Of a stretch of DNA of 64,000 bases, positions 23,913 through 36,800 are shown piece after piece. The position numbers and the translations under genes are program-made. Every line of letters begins with the position of its first letter. Position 1 is the first letter of the stretch. The DNA is from Psettodes erumei (Eukaryota > Chordata > Actinopteri > Pleuronectiformes > Psettodidae), in NCBI GenBank assembly GCA_016785225.1, contig JAFBJZ010000108.1, forward strand, positions 700,001 to 764,000, read 5' to 3'. The notes below the pieces were generated by a model. That model made no database searches and was not told the origin of the DNA. It saw nothing but the letters and a program-made list of their open reading frames with translations.

Positions 23913-26900
23913 GTGGGTTGCAAGGATGCGCAGGTGGTGTGAGAATAAGTCCAGCCCAACAGTGAAATCACTTCCTGAGGAAATGTCCAGTTTGGAGCCC
24001 TGTTTGTATCTCACATTGACTTTAAATGAACTTCCGTAGCGGGACAGAAAAAAGCTAAATTGTTTCATAACTCCTGCTGAGCTGCACAGAAAGATGAATA
24101 ATACTGTATCTGCACCTTTTCCATTTATTTACACACTGTTTCTGCTTGCCACTCTTGATTACCATTAAAACAACATGTTTTGGGGTGAGCCGATAGCTGA
24201 GTGGTAAGGACACGTACCACATGGGAGTAAACCGTTTGTGTATGTCCCCACTCAGCAGCCCGCACAGAGCATGATGATGAGGACGATGAAGATGGATCCG
24301 AGTCTAACAGTCCCCCAATACCCTACCAGATGAAACCCCCACCTGAGGGATCCTGCACCACTGACGGTGTGTACACATACAGTACACAGATATGTGCTGA
24401 TAAAAACAAAAAGCTTACATTCACAGAGTCACGTTTACTGAGATGTCCACAGTCGCAGCTGGCACTTGGAGATGTGCAATGTTCAGACCCGCCTACGAAC
24501 CAGGAAGAGTCTTTTCCCTGTAGTATGTGATGCATCTTGCACATCATGAGGGTTCACTTCCTTTATGCATGTGCTGTGCATTTAAGGGAGGATCATACAA
24601 ATGGGCTGAGACTGGTTGAGCACTGAGTATTAAAGGAAGGTTGCCATTTGGGAGAAAAAATGTAATTCACCTGTACTTGATATCACAGTGACAACAGATC
24701 AGGTCAGTTAGTATCTTGTGGTTCATCTTAATTACACTATAATAACTCAAAGAAAAATTTTCTTCTTCTTCTCAGGATTCTGCCAGGGAGGCAGGGACTT
24801 GCGTCTGTCATCGCTGGCATCAGATCCTTTGGATGTGCCTCCTGGGTTCATGTTGGTGGGGATAAAGTCTCCCTCCCTCCCGGACAACCTGCTGGTGTGC
24901 GCCGTGGACCGTCGCTTCCTGCCGGACGAACGTGGTCGCAATGCGCTGCTGGGTGAGGCAGGAGCTGTGGAAAAAGCTGCAGTACACAGTTTGTTGAAAA
25001 TTTAAAAGAAAAGTTATGCTTTCATGGCTGAAAACACAATCCTGGTTTAAAATTGCATTGCAGTTATTTGTGAGTCAGTTACACGTGTGTTACTGTTGGA
25101 ACACATAGAGCACCCGTTCTCTTACATTTTTCTGTATGTGCCCCCCCCAACCAGGCTTCTCGGGGAACTGCCTGGGCTGTGGAGAGAAGGGCTTTCGTTA
25201 CTTCACAGAGTTCTCCAACCACATTAACCTGAAGCTCAACACCCAGCCCAAGAAACAGAAGCACTTGAAGTATCACCTGTACCGCAACAGCCAGGGCATG
25301 CTGGTCAAGGGAGCTCCCATCTGCTGGAGGGGCCACGGTAAGAGACAGATGCACGTGTGCGGATGTGTATTTGTATTGTATTTGGCAGGTGGTTCTCAAT
25401 ACGGTTTGTTTAGAATATTTGCACTTTAAAAACGACATACATTATCAATAGCAGTCAAGAAGATTGTATGCCTCGAACGAGGGGGTGGGCCTATTTGAGT
25501 ATAGTTAAACATGTACTGATCAGTAATTATTGCTGACGATGCACCACCTGTTTAGATACTACAAATGGAAATCCGTTGCCACCTTCAGATGACAGCACTG
25601 ATTGATTAACTGAACCTAACTGAAACACTCAGCATAAACGTCACATAATGTAGTTGTGCTGACAGACGAACAAAACATAAATAAAAGGTTTTTAGTAAAA
25701 GGTCAAAGGTCGTGCTTTTACAATTCACAAGCACAATTTTCTGACAAAGGATTTTGTCTCCGGATATTAGGCCTCGTACGCTTCTAAAATTCTGCAAATC
25801 TAACTCACATTGTGTGCAGTTCTGACCAGATGGATAGGTAGTACACTGCAGTACCAGTACTGAGCAATATATACATATATATATATATATATATACAGCT
25901 CTACTGATTCACATTGTGTCAACCGACCCGAGTCAGTCAATGTGTATGGGAAAGACTGGCAGCAAAGCCTAAAGCACCAGTGAAAGCTAAGAATATAGAA
26001 GTGCATGGAAAGACTGTGGCCTGCAGGTAACCTATTACATTAAAATGGGGTGAAAGGACACCACCTGGTCAAAAGGTGCTGCCTTTAAAAGGTCAAAGGG
26101 CACAATTCCGACACTCGCTATAGATATTGTATCGTCTCACCGTTTCTATCATTTTCCTGTTGTTTGCACCTGATTCTTAATTCCTGTGTTTCTTGGGAGT
26201 GAGAGACTGAAGCTGAAGAGTTTAGTGTGTAAAAGTTATCTATTATGTCCATCTGTCACACGGAGTCAATCTTAAAATTCCATCCATACCAGTCATTCAC
26301 CTTCCCTTGTTTCTCTGCTGCTTCTGATTTACTTATACCACACCAGTGTGTAGAGGATTGTAAAGTGTGTATAGTCCAGCCCCAGAGTTTATTTTAAAGA
26401 AACAGGATTAGTGAGTTATGCGGTTACCTTTGCGGAACAGGTCTTTTTAGATCAGACCATGATTCAAATCTGACTGGGTCCCAGGCTTCACAGCTCAAAG
26501 TTAACCAGTTACTGCAGGTTTGCTGATTGGAATGATTTCTGTTATTACTCCAGAGCTCTCACATACGTATGCCCAGACAGACCCACACATGCATACAGAC
26601 ACACGCACAGCAAACAGATTATTATGATTACCTTCTTACTGCAAAGACAAGCTTCCATCTTATTGAATATCAAGAGTCTTACTTTGTGCGTCTGTGTGTG
26701 TTTCAGACGGCAGGATGAGACAGATGGGGTCCATCCTCTCCGAGGCCCACGTGACATCTGATGAACAGCCACCAAGCCTGGCCTCACACACACCTGGCAA
26801 CTACACAGGTAGCAGAAAACACACATAAATGTTGACACGCTTCGATCGAACCCAAGGTGATCATATTGTTCATGTAGCTCATGCTTTTGTTTTCATGCAC

Positions 26901-27768
26901 AAATAAGTACGTCATGGTTTCAAACAGACTACAGCATCTCGTCTACCAGCAGCATAAAGACTGTTGACACCCCCCACCCCCCTGTGTTTCACCAAAACTT
27001 GCAGTAACAGAATGTGCAAGTCATTAACACAGATATGTGTGTGAAAAGTCACAGTAATTAATGATAAGTTTTGTCTCTCTCTGCATACAGTGGGATCACA
27101 TGTTGACCCTGTGGGCGTGCCACAAACAGCTGATGTTCCCCACTCACTGACAAATGGCAGCCACACTGTTCCCTCCATCACACAGCCTCCCTTAAATCAG
27201 TCGGGGCCCGGGAGACCCTCAGTGACAGGTATTGTATGTGCACTCTGGTGACTATGGCTCCATAATCCATTCAACATCAAGAAAGATATGTAAACACGCC
27301 AGCTTACTTGAAGAGATTTCTTTAGCTGTGAGTACGTCGCTCACCATTCGCTGGGTTTATTCCCACACAAAATATGACTCATGTTTTAAACCCAACAGAA
27401 ACATTGTTGTGTGTTATAATTTTACATCTGTTGTCATTTTCACATAAAAAACAGGTTAGAGATTTTTCTCATTATTACTTATGCAAGGACATAAGATCTC
27501 TTTCACAAACCCTAACAGTATGACAGTATTGAATATCACAAAATAGGTTACTTAATGTTAACTTCTTAACTTTAAGGTCAACAGACTGTTGTAGCTTCTA
27601 AATGTTGCATGATTGTCCAGTTTTCTACTTTGATCTAGTGTCTCACTCTTTTCCTGCTTCTTGTGTGTAAATTGGTCAGTTTGTATCTGTTATCTGTCAT
27701 TAAACCCCTCCCTGAGTTTCTTCACACCTCTGAAAGGGAGAGTTCCTACTACCAGCAGCTCAAACAGC

Positions 27769-27804
<36 letters not shown>

Positions 27805-30800
27805 AGACATCCCTGTTATTCGGGAGCCAGCCAGCTGCATTGTATGTTGGGGGATGTCCTTTGTTTTCTCTTCTTTCATTTGCCAACACTTTGGGCACTA
27901 AACGTCTCCCTCCTTCTTTTCTCTTCTGTCTGTCTTTCTGTCTTTCTCCCTCCCTCCACCTCAGTCTGTCACCTCTATAAACCGGGGTTGTAAAATTCCC
28001 TCTCTGTCTCAGTCTTCTTTCCTGCTTTCTCGCTGAATGAAAAGCTTCCTTCCTGTCAATGTTATTTTTTTTCATGGCCCTTTTAACAAGTGAACCTTTT
28101 ATGTGTCTCCCCATTACTGCATTTTACCAGAAAGTTGAGAGGAAGAGGAAGAGGCAGGTTAATATATGAATAAAATACAGCTGTTTTCCCTGACTGTATC
28201 AACACAAGTCCATCCTAACATGCATGTTGATTTGTTGGACATTAGAATTATAAAGGGACTAACCCTTCTGCTAACCAGGGAATTATTCCTTGCTAGATCA
28301 GTGTACCAAAGCAAACTGAGTTGCAGAAAAATACAACACTTTTCTTTTTTAGGTGAAAATGGAATGAAATTTCAGTTATATTTTACAAAGTGGGAGAAAA
28401 AATACTTTGACAGGAAGCTTCATTAACAGAGAAAAAATAAAAGGTTTCATAGTTAATTCATTATGTAATATTCTTTTTTGCTCCAGGGCCACATACAAAT
28501 GCTGGACCACCAAAAAAGAGGCACAAGGGCTGGTCGCCTGAGTCATCTGCCAACAGTCTGCCAGAGAGCACTTTGAAAACACCAACATCTTCATCCGCCA
28601 TATCGACATTAATCGTGTCCTCTGCTGTTACAAACGGATCCAGATCAGGTAAAAACAGGAGAGGATACATATATGGAAGTAAATGATAAAGGGAGAAGCA
28701 TATCAGAGAATGATGTGGTAGCAAATATATATTTAATGCTAAATGTGTCATCAATATCAGTGTGTGCTGCATGATATGTGTACATGTATAAATGTCAGTG
28801 TATTTCTGTGCTCCTTTACCCACTATATCCAGAGACGACTGCCTCGCTGAGTTCATCACAGGGGTCCTCAACCCCCTCTCTCCCCCAGGGCTGTCTGTAA
28901 CCGTGCCCGATCAGCTCTTACACACCTGCAGACTGCAACCTGTCGTCTTCAAAGGTGATGCAACAAATTCTGTGTGTTTTAGAATGATAAAAGGCACTTT
29001 TTCTATGCTTTTCCGGACATCAGACATGCACAAAAGACTACAGCATCGCTCCATCAGTGCAGTGCATGCAGTGCTAGACTGTGGCTGCTGTTAAGTTGCA
29101 AACAATTACATGTACCCATGAGACAACCAACCACTCAGTCAGAGTCGTTACTGACTGGTTTGTGTGCAGTGATCATTTTCCACCCAGCTGTCAGAACTGG
29201 AAGTGAACAGGTGAGGTTTTCAGCAATCACCAACAGATGGCCACTTTAGCTTGCCTCTCCTCACAGGTTAGAGGTCAGCCAACGCCCAGGGCTGTTTCTC
29301 AGCCTCTCTGCCCTCCCCTCATCCCCTCCAGCCTTTTCACCCCTTTGTGTCGCCTGTCAACTCATCCACGTTCCTACTCCATCTTCTAGGACTTAACCAC
29401 TTCCTATACCTTGTATATGTACGTTCATCAGTTTCTTCTCTCTGTTTTTACTGTCTGTTTGTCACTTAACAGGTCTTCACTAACCCAAATTGTCATTTCC
29501 TGTCTTTACAGGTGCAGTGACAAAAATAATTACATGGTTGTTTTTTCAAACCATCCTTTCCCATCTTTACTATTATTCCTTTCTCTCTTGGGAATAGAGA
29601 CACATTTTCCCACCGAGGATGTTAGACAACTGGTCTCTTTCTGGCTTTGTTGCAGTCTAACACTTTTGTCCAGTTACTGAAACAAACTGTGAAAAGCAAA
29701 AATAAAATGTAGGATAGGATATGATAAAATACTTATATATATACTTTACTTATCATAAAATCAGCAAGTGACGGGCTTAATGACTGAGAAGAGGATGTGT
29801 GATTTGTATCCTCAGTCACCACCATATGTTCATGTGCTTTATCTGTCTACCTCTCATTGACACAGGTCATGGGCCACTCCCTCAACTGATTGGCAATGTC
29901 AGCGAAGTGCTCGTCAGTTCTCTGCTGCAGAGCTGTTACCTGAGCTCCCAGACGCTCCCCAGAGTCTACCAGCACTATGGGCCATCACCCATTCAGCCGC
30001 TATCCACTGAGATGCAGATTCTGCTAACAGTTTACTACCTGGTTCAGCTTGGTAAGTTTAAAACCCTGCACACACATTTAAGTCGGACTGCAGAGAGGAG
30101 GCAAGTGATTTATTCTTCATGATAACATTGCTGTGCCTAATAATGGCCACTGGGAGGCATACGGTCAGTAAATGAATATCTATGTGAGTGACTTTAGGGA
30201 TAAGCTGAGGTGTTATTTTATTTTAAAATTATAGTTTCTTTAACAATGTCGGCTTCATATTGTTCATCACCCAGTCAAAGTGGTCAGTCAAAGTCTGATG
30301 GCTCCAGCCTTTTTAGTCCTAAAAACCCGTTCCAGTAATACAATGTTGAATCTTTAATATAAAATGTGAACTATTTCTTTCCCAAGGTCCTGACCAGGTG
30401 CCACTGATTGAGGACTTGGAGCAGATATTCATGAGGTCATGGAGGGAGTCTCACCTCAGTGAGATCAGACAGTACCAGCAGCCTCAAGCACCGGCCACCC
30501 AAGGGAGGCACTATGGCATCGAGGTGAGACTGGGCATCTGAGAGCTCCTTTTGTCAAATACTGAGTTTGAGAAAGAAGGAAAATGTAAAAATGCAGATAA
30601 GGAAGCATTAACAGATATTCATCCCTGTATTTAGCTTCAGACTTCAGACTTTAGTTTCACTATTTACCACAGAAACCATCAGTCTGTTTCTACTTAAATG
30701 AAGCGTATTAGCACATATAATAACAAGACAGAACAAGATTAAATAAATGAGCAAACTTCTTTTACTTTGTCTCCAGACACCCTCCACGCTTCCTGGCCTC

Positions 30801-33800
30801 CCCCAGCACCTCTGTTTACCTCCCCAGAGCCAACAGCCTTTGACCCCCAGCCAGCTTCCCTGGCTCGCCCAGCTGGCTGCTTCATCCTGTGGAGAGGGCG
30901 TGATAGTGTTAGGGGAGGGGATAAGGTCTTTAGCTCAAGGCCTACAGCAGACGTTCAGCAGGTTAATGGAAGGACGGCTTGAAAACACCAACTATGTGGT
31001 CATTATTGTCACTGGATCGGGACAGGAAACACAGTCTTGTGTGGTAGTCACGGGTGAGAGCTGTGTTTCTACATGCATACGTGGAAATAGTGAAGTCTTG
31101 AGAAAAACAGAAACAATGCAGCAGATTTCATCCATCATATTTTTGTGTTTGCTGCAGGCAAACATCAATGTCGTGCCTTGGCAGAGAGTATGTATTCGCC
31201 CAATGAGGGCCTGAAAGAAATCAACCACCAGCTCTCCACTGGTGTTGCCCAGGAACTCATCCACTTCTGCAATTCACTCGGACAAGGTGTTACTGGCCGT
31301 CTTCCTGTTGATTTACATGCTCATTTGTATGTGCAGCACGATATTCAGTGCGTTTTAGTCGCAATTCACCAGCATTTCGTGTGGCTTTCTGTTTCTCAGA
31401 TGGTGATATGGATTCCCTCCTGGATAGTGCCATCCTGGACAGCAACCAGCCATCCCCTCTGCCCAGCAGTCAGGAATCGGCCGAAGACAGAGGTCTCAAA
31501 AACACCCACAGTCCAAAAGATTCACTCACACAGGGTTCGAAAGACTCGCCCGGTCCGAAAGAGACAGCATCGAGTCCCAAAGACACCTGTTCAGGTAAGA
31601 TGTGCATAGTACAGAAATGTAAGTGTATGGCCTTACATCGGTGCCAAAATGCATTTGCAAATAGTGCTTCAAAAAGATCTCTTTAGGCATATGTCATGTC
31701 CAGGTTACATCAGTTACATCATCAGTTTGATTTACACTTGAACATGGAAACTGAGATGACATGTGCAGGTATTTCCATTCCTCCTTTGGCCTTTAGAAGT
31801 TCCCAGTCGAAAGCCAGATGATGATAGTAATAATAAGAAGAATGTACTCTTTGTATGACATGAAACTGTTTGTGTATTTGTAGAATACTCAATAGAGTGG
31901 CGTGAGGTTCGGCCCATCCAGCTGGCAGTGGCTAGAAAGCTGCTGTCCCATGTTTGTGCGATAGCAGACTCCAGCACGCAGAACCTGGACCTTGGCTCCT
32001 TTGACAGGGTCAGCTTCCTCATCTTGGTCCCGCCCTCTGAGGTCACTTTTCAACAGACTGTGCTGCACCTCTGGAGCTCCGGTAAGTCACAAAAACCTTG
32101 TGCGTCAACAGTCGTCTTTTCGAATTCCGCTTGCATTTCAAAAAGTGCATTTGCCTATAACATGATGTGTTTTGATGTCGACCTCTTGCCTCTCTCTCTC
32201 TTTGTTTGTGCACCACAGGTGTTCTTCAGGAGCTCGGGGGTTTAGACCAGGAGTGTGTGTCTCAACGGGACGCTGAGTATTATGTGGTCAAGATGGACCA
32301 GAGCGCACAGGCACGAATTGATGGCCTCATTCAGGAAGCTCACAGCAACTCCTACACACTCTACATCCTGGTCCATGACCACGCCCACTGGGATATTAGC
32401 ATGTATGTCTGAGAGAAAAAGCAAAATATGGATGAATAGCACATTCACTTTTTATTGTTTTGTTGCTGTTCCAGCTCAACAATCTAGCTACACAATGAGC
32501 AGTGGCAAAGCAATCCAGCCTATTTATTACATCTCTGTCTCTTCCCGTCTTTCAGTGCATCCTACTGCAGCTCAGACAGTGGTTTGGGTCTGGTGGACCA
32601 GCTGTTAAACTCCCAACAGGTCAGAGATAGTCCGAACATCCTAATTCTCCACGTCACATCCTTCCCCTTCGCTCTCCAGACACAGTACACCCGCATCAGC
32701 CCCTACAACGAGATCCACTGGCCCTCTGCGTTCAGTAATGTAAGATTCAGCAGTCTGTGTAACATATCTGATGAGTGATTGAGAGTTTGCACTTAATTTA
32801 GTTGAACATGTGTCTGTACCGTGTGTCTGTAGGATGTGGACCTGTATCACGAGAGGACGCGGTACTTTGGCGTGTCAGAGCTTTTAGAGTCGACTCGCTC
32901 GGGGAGCAGCCTGCCTTTGATGCGTTATGATGCCTCCTTTGAAAGCATGGCATCTGCTCTGGAAGAGAGGTAGCTCACAGTCTCATACGTATGCTTAATC
33001 TGCACAAACAAGTTTACATTGCTTGCACGTTTATGAATAAATAATAAACAAATAAAAAAGCCCTTTAATATCTCTCCCTCTTTCCCAGGTTCCCTAAGCT
33101 GCACAGTGCTGTGATCCGTACGACAGTCCTGATCCAGCACTACTGCGTAGCCCTGATGGCTGCATCCAGCAGAATCGGCGGCTCCCACAATCTCCACAAA
33201 CACACATCTGTGGAGACCCTGGAGATTGTACAATCCCTTCTCACTGCCGCCCAGCAGTGTCCCGCCCACCACGGTCACATGGTCCTGCTGCGGATCCCCT
33301 CTCTGGCTCTGGCCGCATGGGCCCATCGACGGCTGTCCAGAGTGAGGAGACAGCTGGGTCTGGAGGAGAGCTTTGAAATCATACTTGGGAATCCCAGCCA
33401 AGCTCTGAATATTGGACAGACCTTCACTGATCAGATCAAGGTAGGAAACCAGTGTATGAAAATACTACTGCTACTAGATTCTTAGAAATAAAAGGCACCG
33501 ACCGACTTTCCGTGTTTGTGTTTGTGTGTGTCACACAGACATGGCTGAAGATCCAGGATTCTGACTGGGTTCCTCGTACCTACCTGGAGCTGGAGGCCCT
33601 TCCCTGCATCCTGATCCTGTCAGGGGCTGAGCCACTGGGAGAATCACTGCCAAGGTACACGCAATGAGCTCTCTTATCTTTTGACCTAAAAACCTTCATC
33701 ACAAAGGGATATAAGCAAAAATAGATTTGAGGTGTGGCAACATCAACAATTCTCAAGCTTCTACAACTATTATAGCTACAGAAGCTGTAATAAATGTCAT

Positions 33801-36800
33801 CTGAATCCTTTCACACAGGTCGCTGAAGTACTGTGACCTTCGGGTGATAAGCTGCTCTTACCTGCAGCGAACCACGCTCGAACAAGAGCTGGGACTCGCT
33901 GCTTATCTCGTGAAGGCAGAGTCGCGACCCCCACACAACCCCGGCCCAGGAAGTGACTTGCTGGAGAGTGACGCCGAAAAACTCAGCAGCACAGACAACG
34001 AGGAGGAGGAGGGACAGGAAAACGGTGAGATGAGATCTACATGAAGTCATGAAGTGTTAGAGATTTTAAAATGTATGAAAAGTTCAATTTCTTGGTAGAT
34101 ATCAGCTGATTTGTCGTTTTTCTTACAATGCTCTATTTTCCAGGGGACTCCCCTCTGTCATCAAGTCAACAGCTTCAGTCATGCCCCGACAGTGGAGCTT
34201 TAGATCCTTTCTCTGCTCAAAGCACCACCTCTCCAAATGTCCAGAAAGGAGCCGTGGACACCTTGCAATCTCCCTCACAATCACAGGCTCAGGTTCAATC
34301 CCAGGCCTCTTCTCAGTCTTTTCCATATCCTCAGTCCACACCGCACCAGCAAAACCAACCTCAAACTCAAAGCTATCCCCAGGTCCAACCCATCTCCCAG
34401 CTGCAGCCACAACCCCAAAATCAGAGTCAAAATCAGCCGTTATCGCAAACAAATTCCCAACTTCAGAGTCAAACGCCTCCCCAGCAACAGTCCCTCTCCC
34501 AGATGCAAACACCCAATCCTCAAACTCAGCCGCTTCCACCTACCCACTCCCGCCGGCAACACTCCAAATCTACCTCCTCTGGCTCCTTGTCGCCCAGAGC
34601 TTCCTCTCCTCACCTGAGCTGCTCGTGGGCTCGGGGAGTGAGTCGCCCGCCTTCTGTGCTCCTCCCTCGTGCCCTCTACGACATTATCACAGCCAGCGAC
34701 AGCAGCGGGCTTCCACGATGTACCTCATTCCTGCCGCACATGTCTGTCGCGTGGGCAAGCAGCTTCAGGTAAGATGGAAGCACTGCGACTTCATTAAACC
34801 TATCTCAAGTTCAGCATTTCACGGTTCATGCTACTTCACGATGAAGTCACACAGAGAAATGCAACTATGAACAGTGTCTTTTGTTTGCAGGCCCTTGCTG
34901 AGTAAGATGATGACATGCACAGAGCAGTCGCTGTATTATCGCCAGTGGACGGTCCCTCGCTCCTACCACATGGACAGCAGCAATCGCACTGAAGGGCGAA
35001 GTGATAACTTCCACCCTCGCAGGCTGCTGCTCAGTGGACCTCCACAGGTATTTTCTGTCTTTCTTTCTTTCTTGCTCTCGTTATACTGCAGATTTACATT
35101 CCTTTCCCCTCTGGCGGTCAGGTGGGAAAGACAGGAGCTTACCTGCACTTCCTGGGTATTCTGTCTCGGATGCTGATAAGGCTGATGGAGGTGGATATCT
35201 ATGATGAAGAAGACATCAACTACAGTCAGTATACATGCACCATTTCTTACCCACATCATGGAAATTAATTAGATCAGACTCGATTCATTCTGTGTTCTAT
35301 ATTATTACCCCAACCCTATTCTTATTTTTTCACTGTTCTGCTCAATATCACATAATCATATTTAGGGTTTAGTCATCATGCACCAGGGAGGGCGTGACAG
35401 AACCTGCAACAAGACAGGGAGAGCTCTCTTGCACAAGAGGCAAAAAGTCAGTGGATGTAACAACTGTGTTGTGTATTTAGGTGCCCAGGCAGAGGGGGTG
35501 CAGTACCACCCAGCCAATGCTCCCTGGCCCAACCCAGACATTATGAGGACCATGCCCTTTAACTACACCATCCATGACCCCAAATATGATGATATCAGCA
35601 CTGTATATTGCCCTGGATATAGACCCAATGCTGAAGGTAAGCCGAGTCCAAAAAACACACTGGCACACAAGTCAATCACACAACCACAACTATATTCAAA
35701 GTGCATTTATCTTCTCTAAATGTGTTTCCCAAAATATTACCTGAATATTGTGTTATAGTCCGTATCTGTCCTTAACCTCTGGTGTCTTCCCAAGGAAACC
35801 CTGTGCGTCAGGAGGATGTGTACCTACGTCGGCGGACATCTAGGATCAAGCTGTCTAAATACGCGGCCTACAATACCTATCATCATTGTGAACAGTGTCA
35901 TCAGTACTTGGGCTTCAACCCCAGATACCAGGTCAGCATAACACATACAAACACAGTCTGATAAATGACAGTCAACCTGCTTTTGAAATGTAAACATGAC
36001 CGCTCCCTCTTATCATAACTCAGATGTATGAGTCAACACTGCATGCCTTCACATTCACCCATCTGCTGCTTGGGGAAGAGATCCAGCTCTACTTCATCAT
36101 CCCAAAGTCTAAAGAGCACTACTTCAGCTTCAGCCAACCAGGAGGCCAGCTGGAGAGCATGCGGCTGCCGCTCACTTCTGATTGGGTAAGTCAGTGAAAC
36201 TTGAACCATTGAATCTCAGTTATTAGCATTTCCATTTTTCAGGCACTTCAGGTACTTTCCCTGATGCTGATATCCAGTTGCCAAAAAAGCCCCAGTAGAA
36301 TAAGTTTGAATTTTCCCAAATCAACACTGCAACTGGTAGTGATGGTAAGGGTCAGAGCCTTCAGGCCCTCTCACTCTAACCAACAGTTACAGGAATAATA
36401 CAAGAAATTTGAATTATGTTTTTAAAAAAAATTTGTGTGGCAAGGTTTTAATTTTTTTCTGTCACATTGAAATGCATCTTCCGCTGTATGGCTGCACTGG
36501 GAGTTTTTTGTAGTCAACAAGATAATCAAATCACCAGTCATCAGTCTCAAGGATTCAGTTCAATTCAATTCATTTCAAGTAAAATGTCAACCTGAGATCT
36601 TCGGGAGATATTAATTTCCTGTTTCAGAGTAACTTTGTTTCATTTAAACCAAACTGGAAACAGACACAAATACTTTAATTGCCTTAAAGCAGTGATGTGC
36701 CTTGTTTAGAGCTGTGGTTCTTCCACAAGGTGGTGCTAAAGGCTAATCTATGGCTCAAATTGTCCTGGGGGGTGGATTACTGAAACCGAATGGTTCCTAT

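Noticed and set aside
34123..34870. Alternative frames over greb1 exon 21
   Set aside because: Shadows of the real frame; only one frame continues the conserved GREB1 sequence with correct phases.
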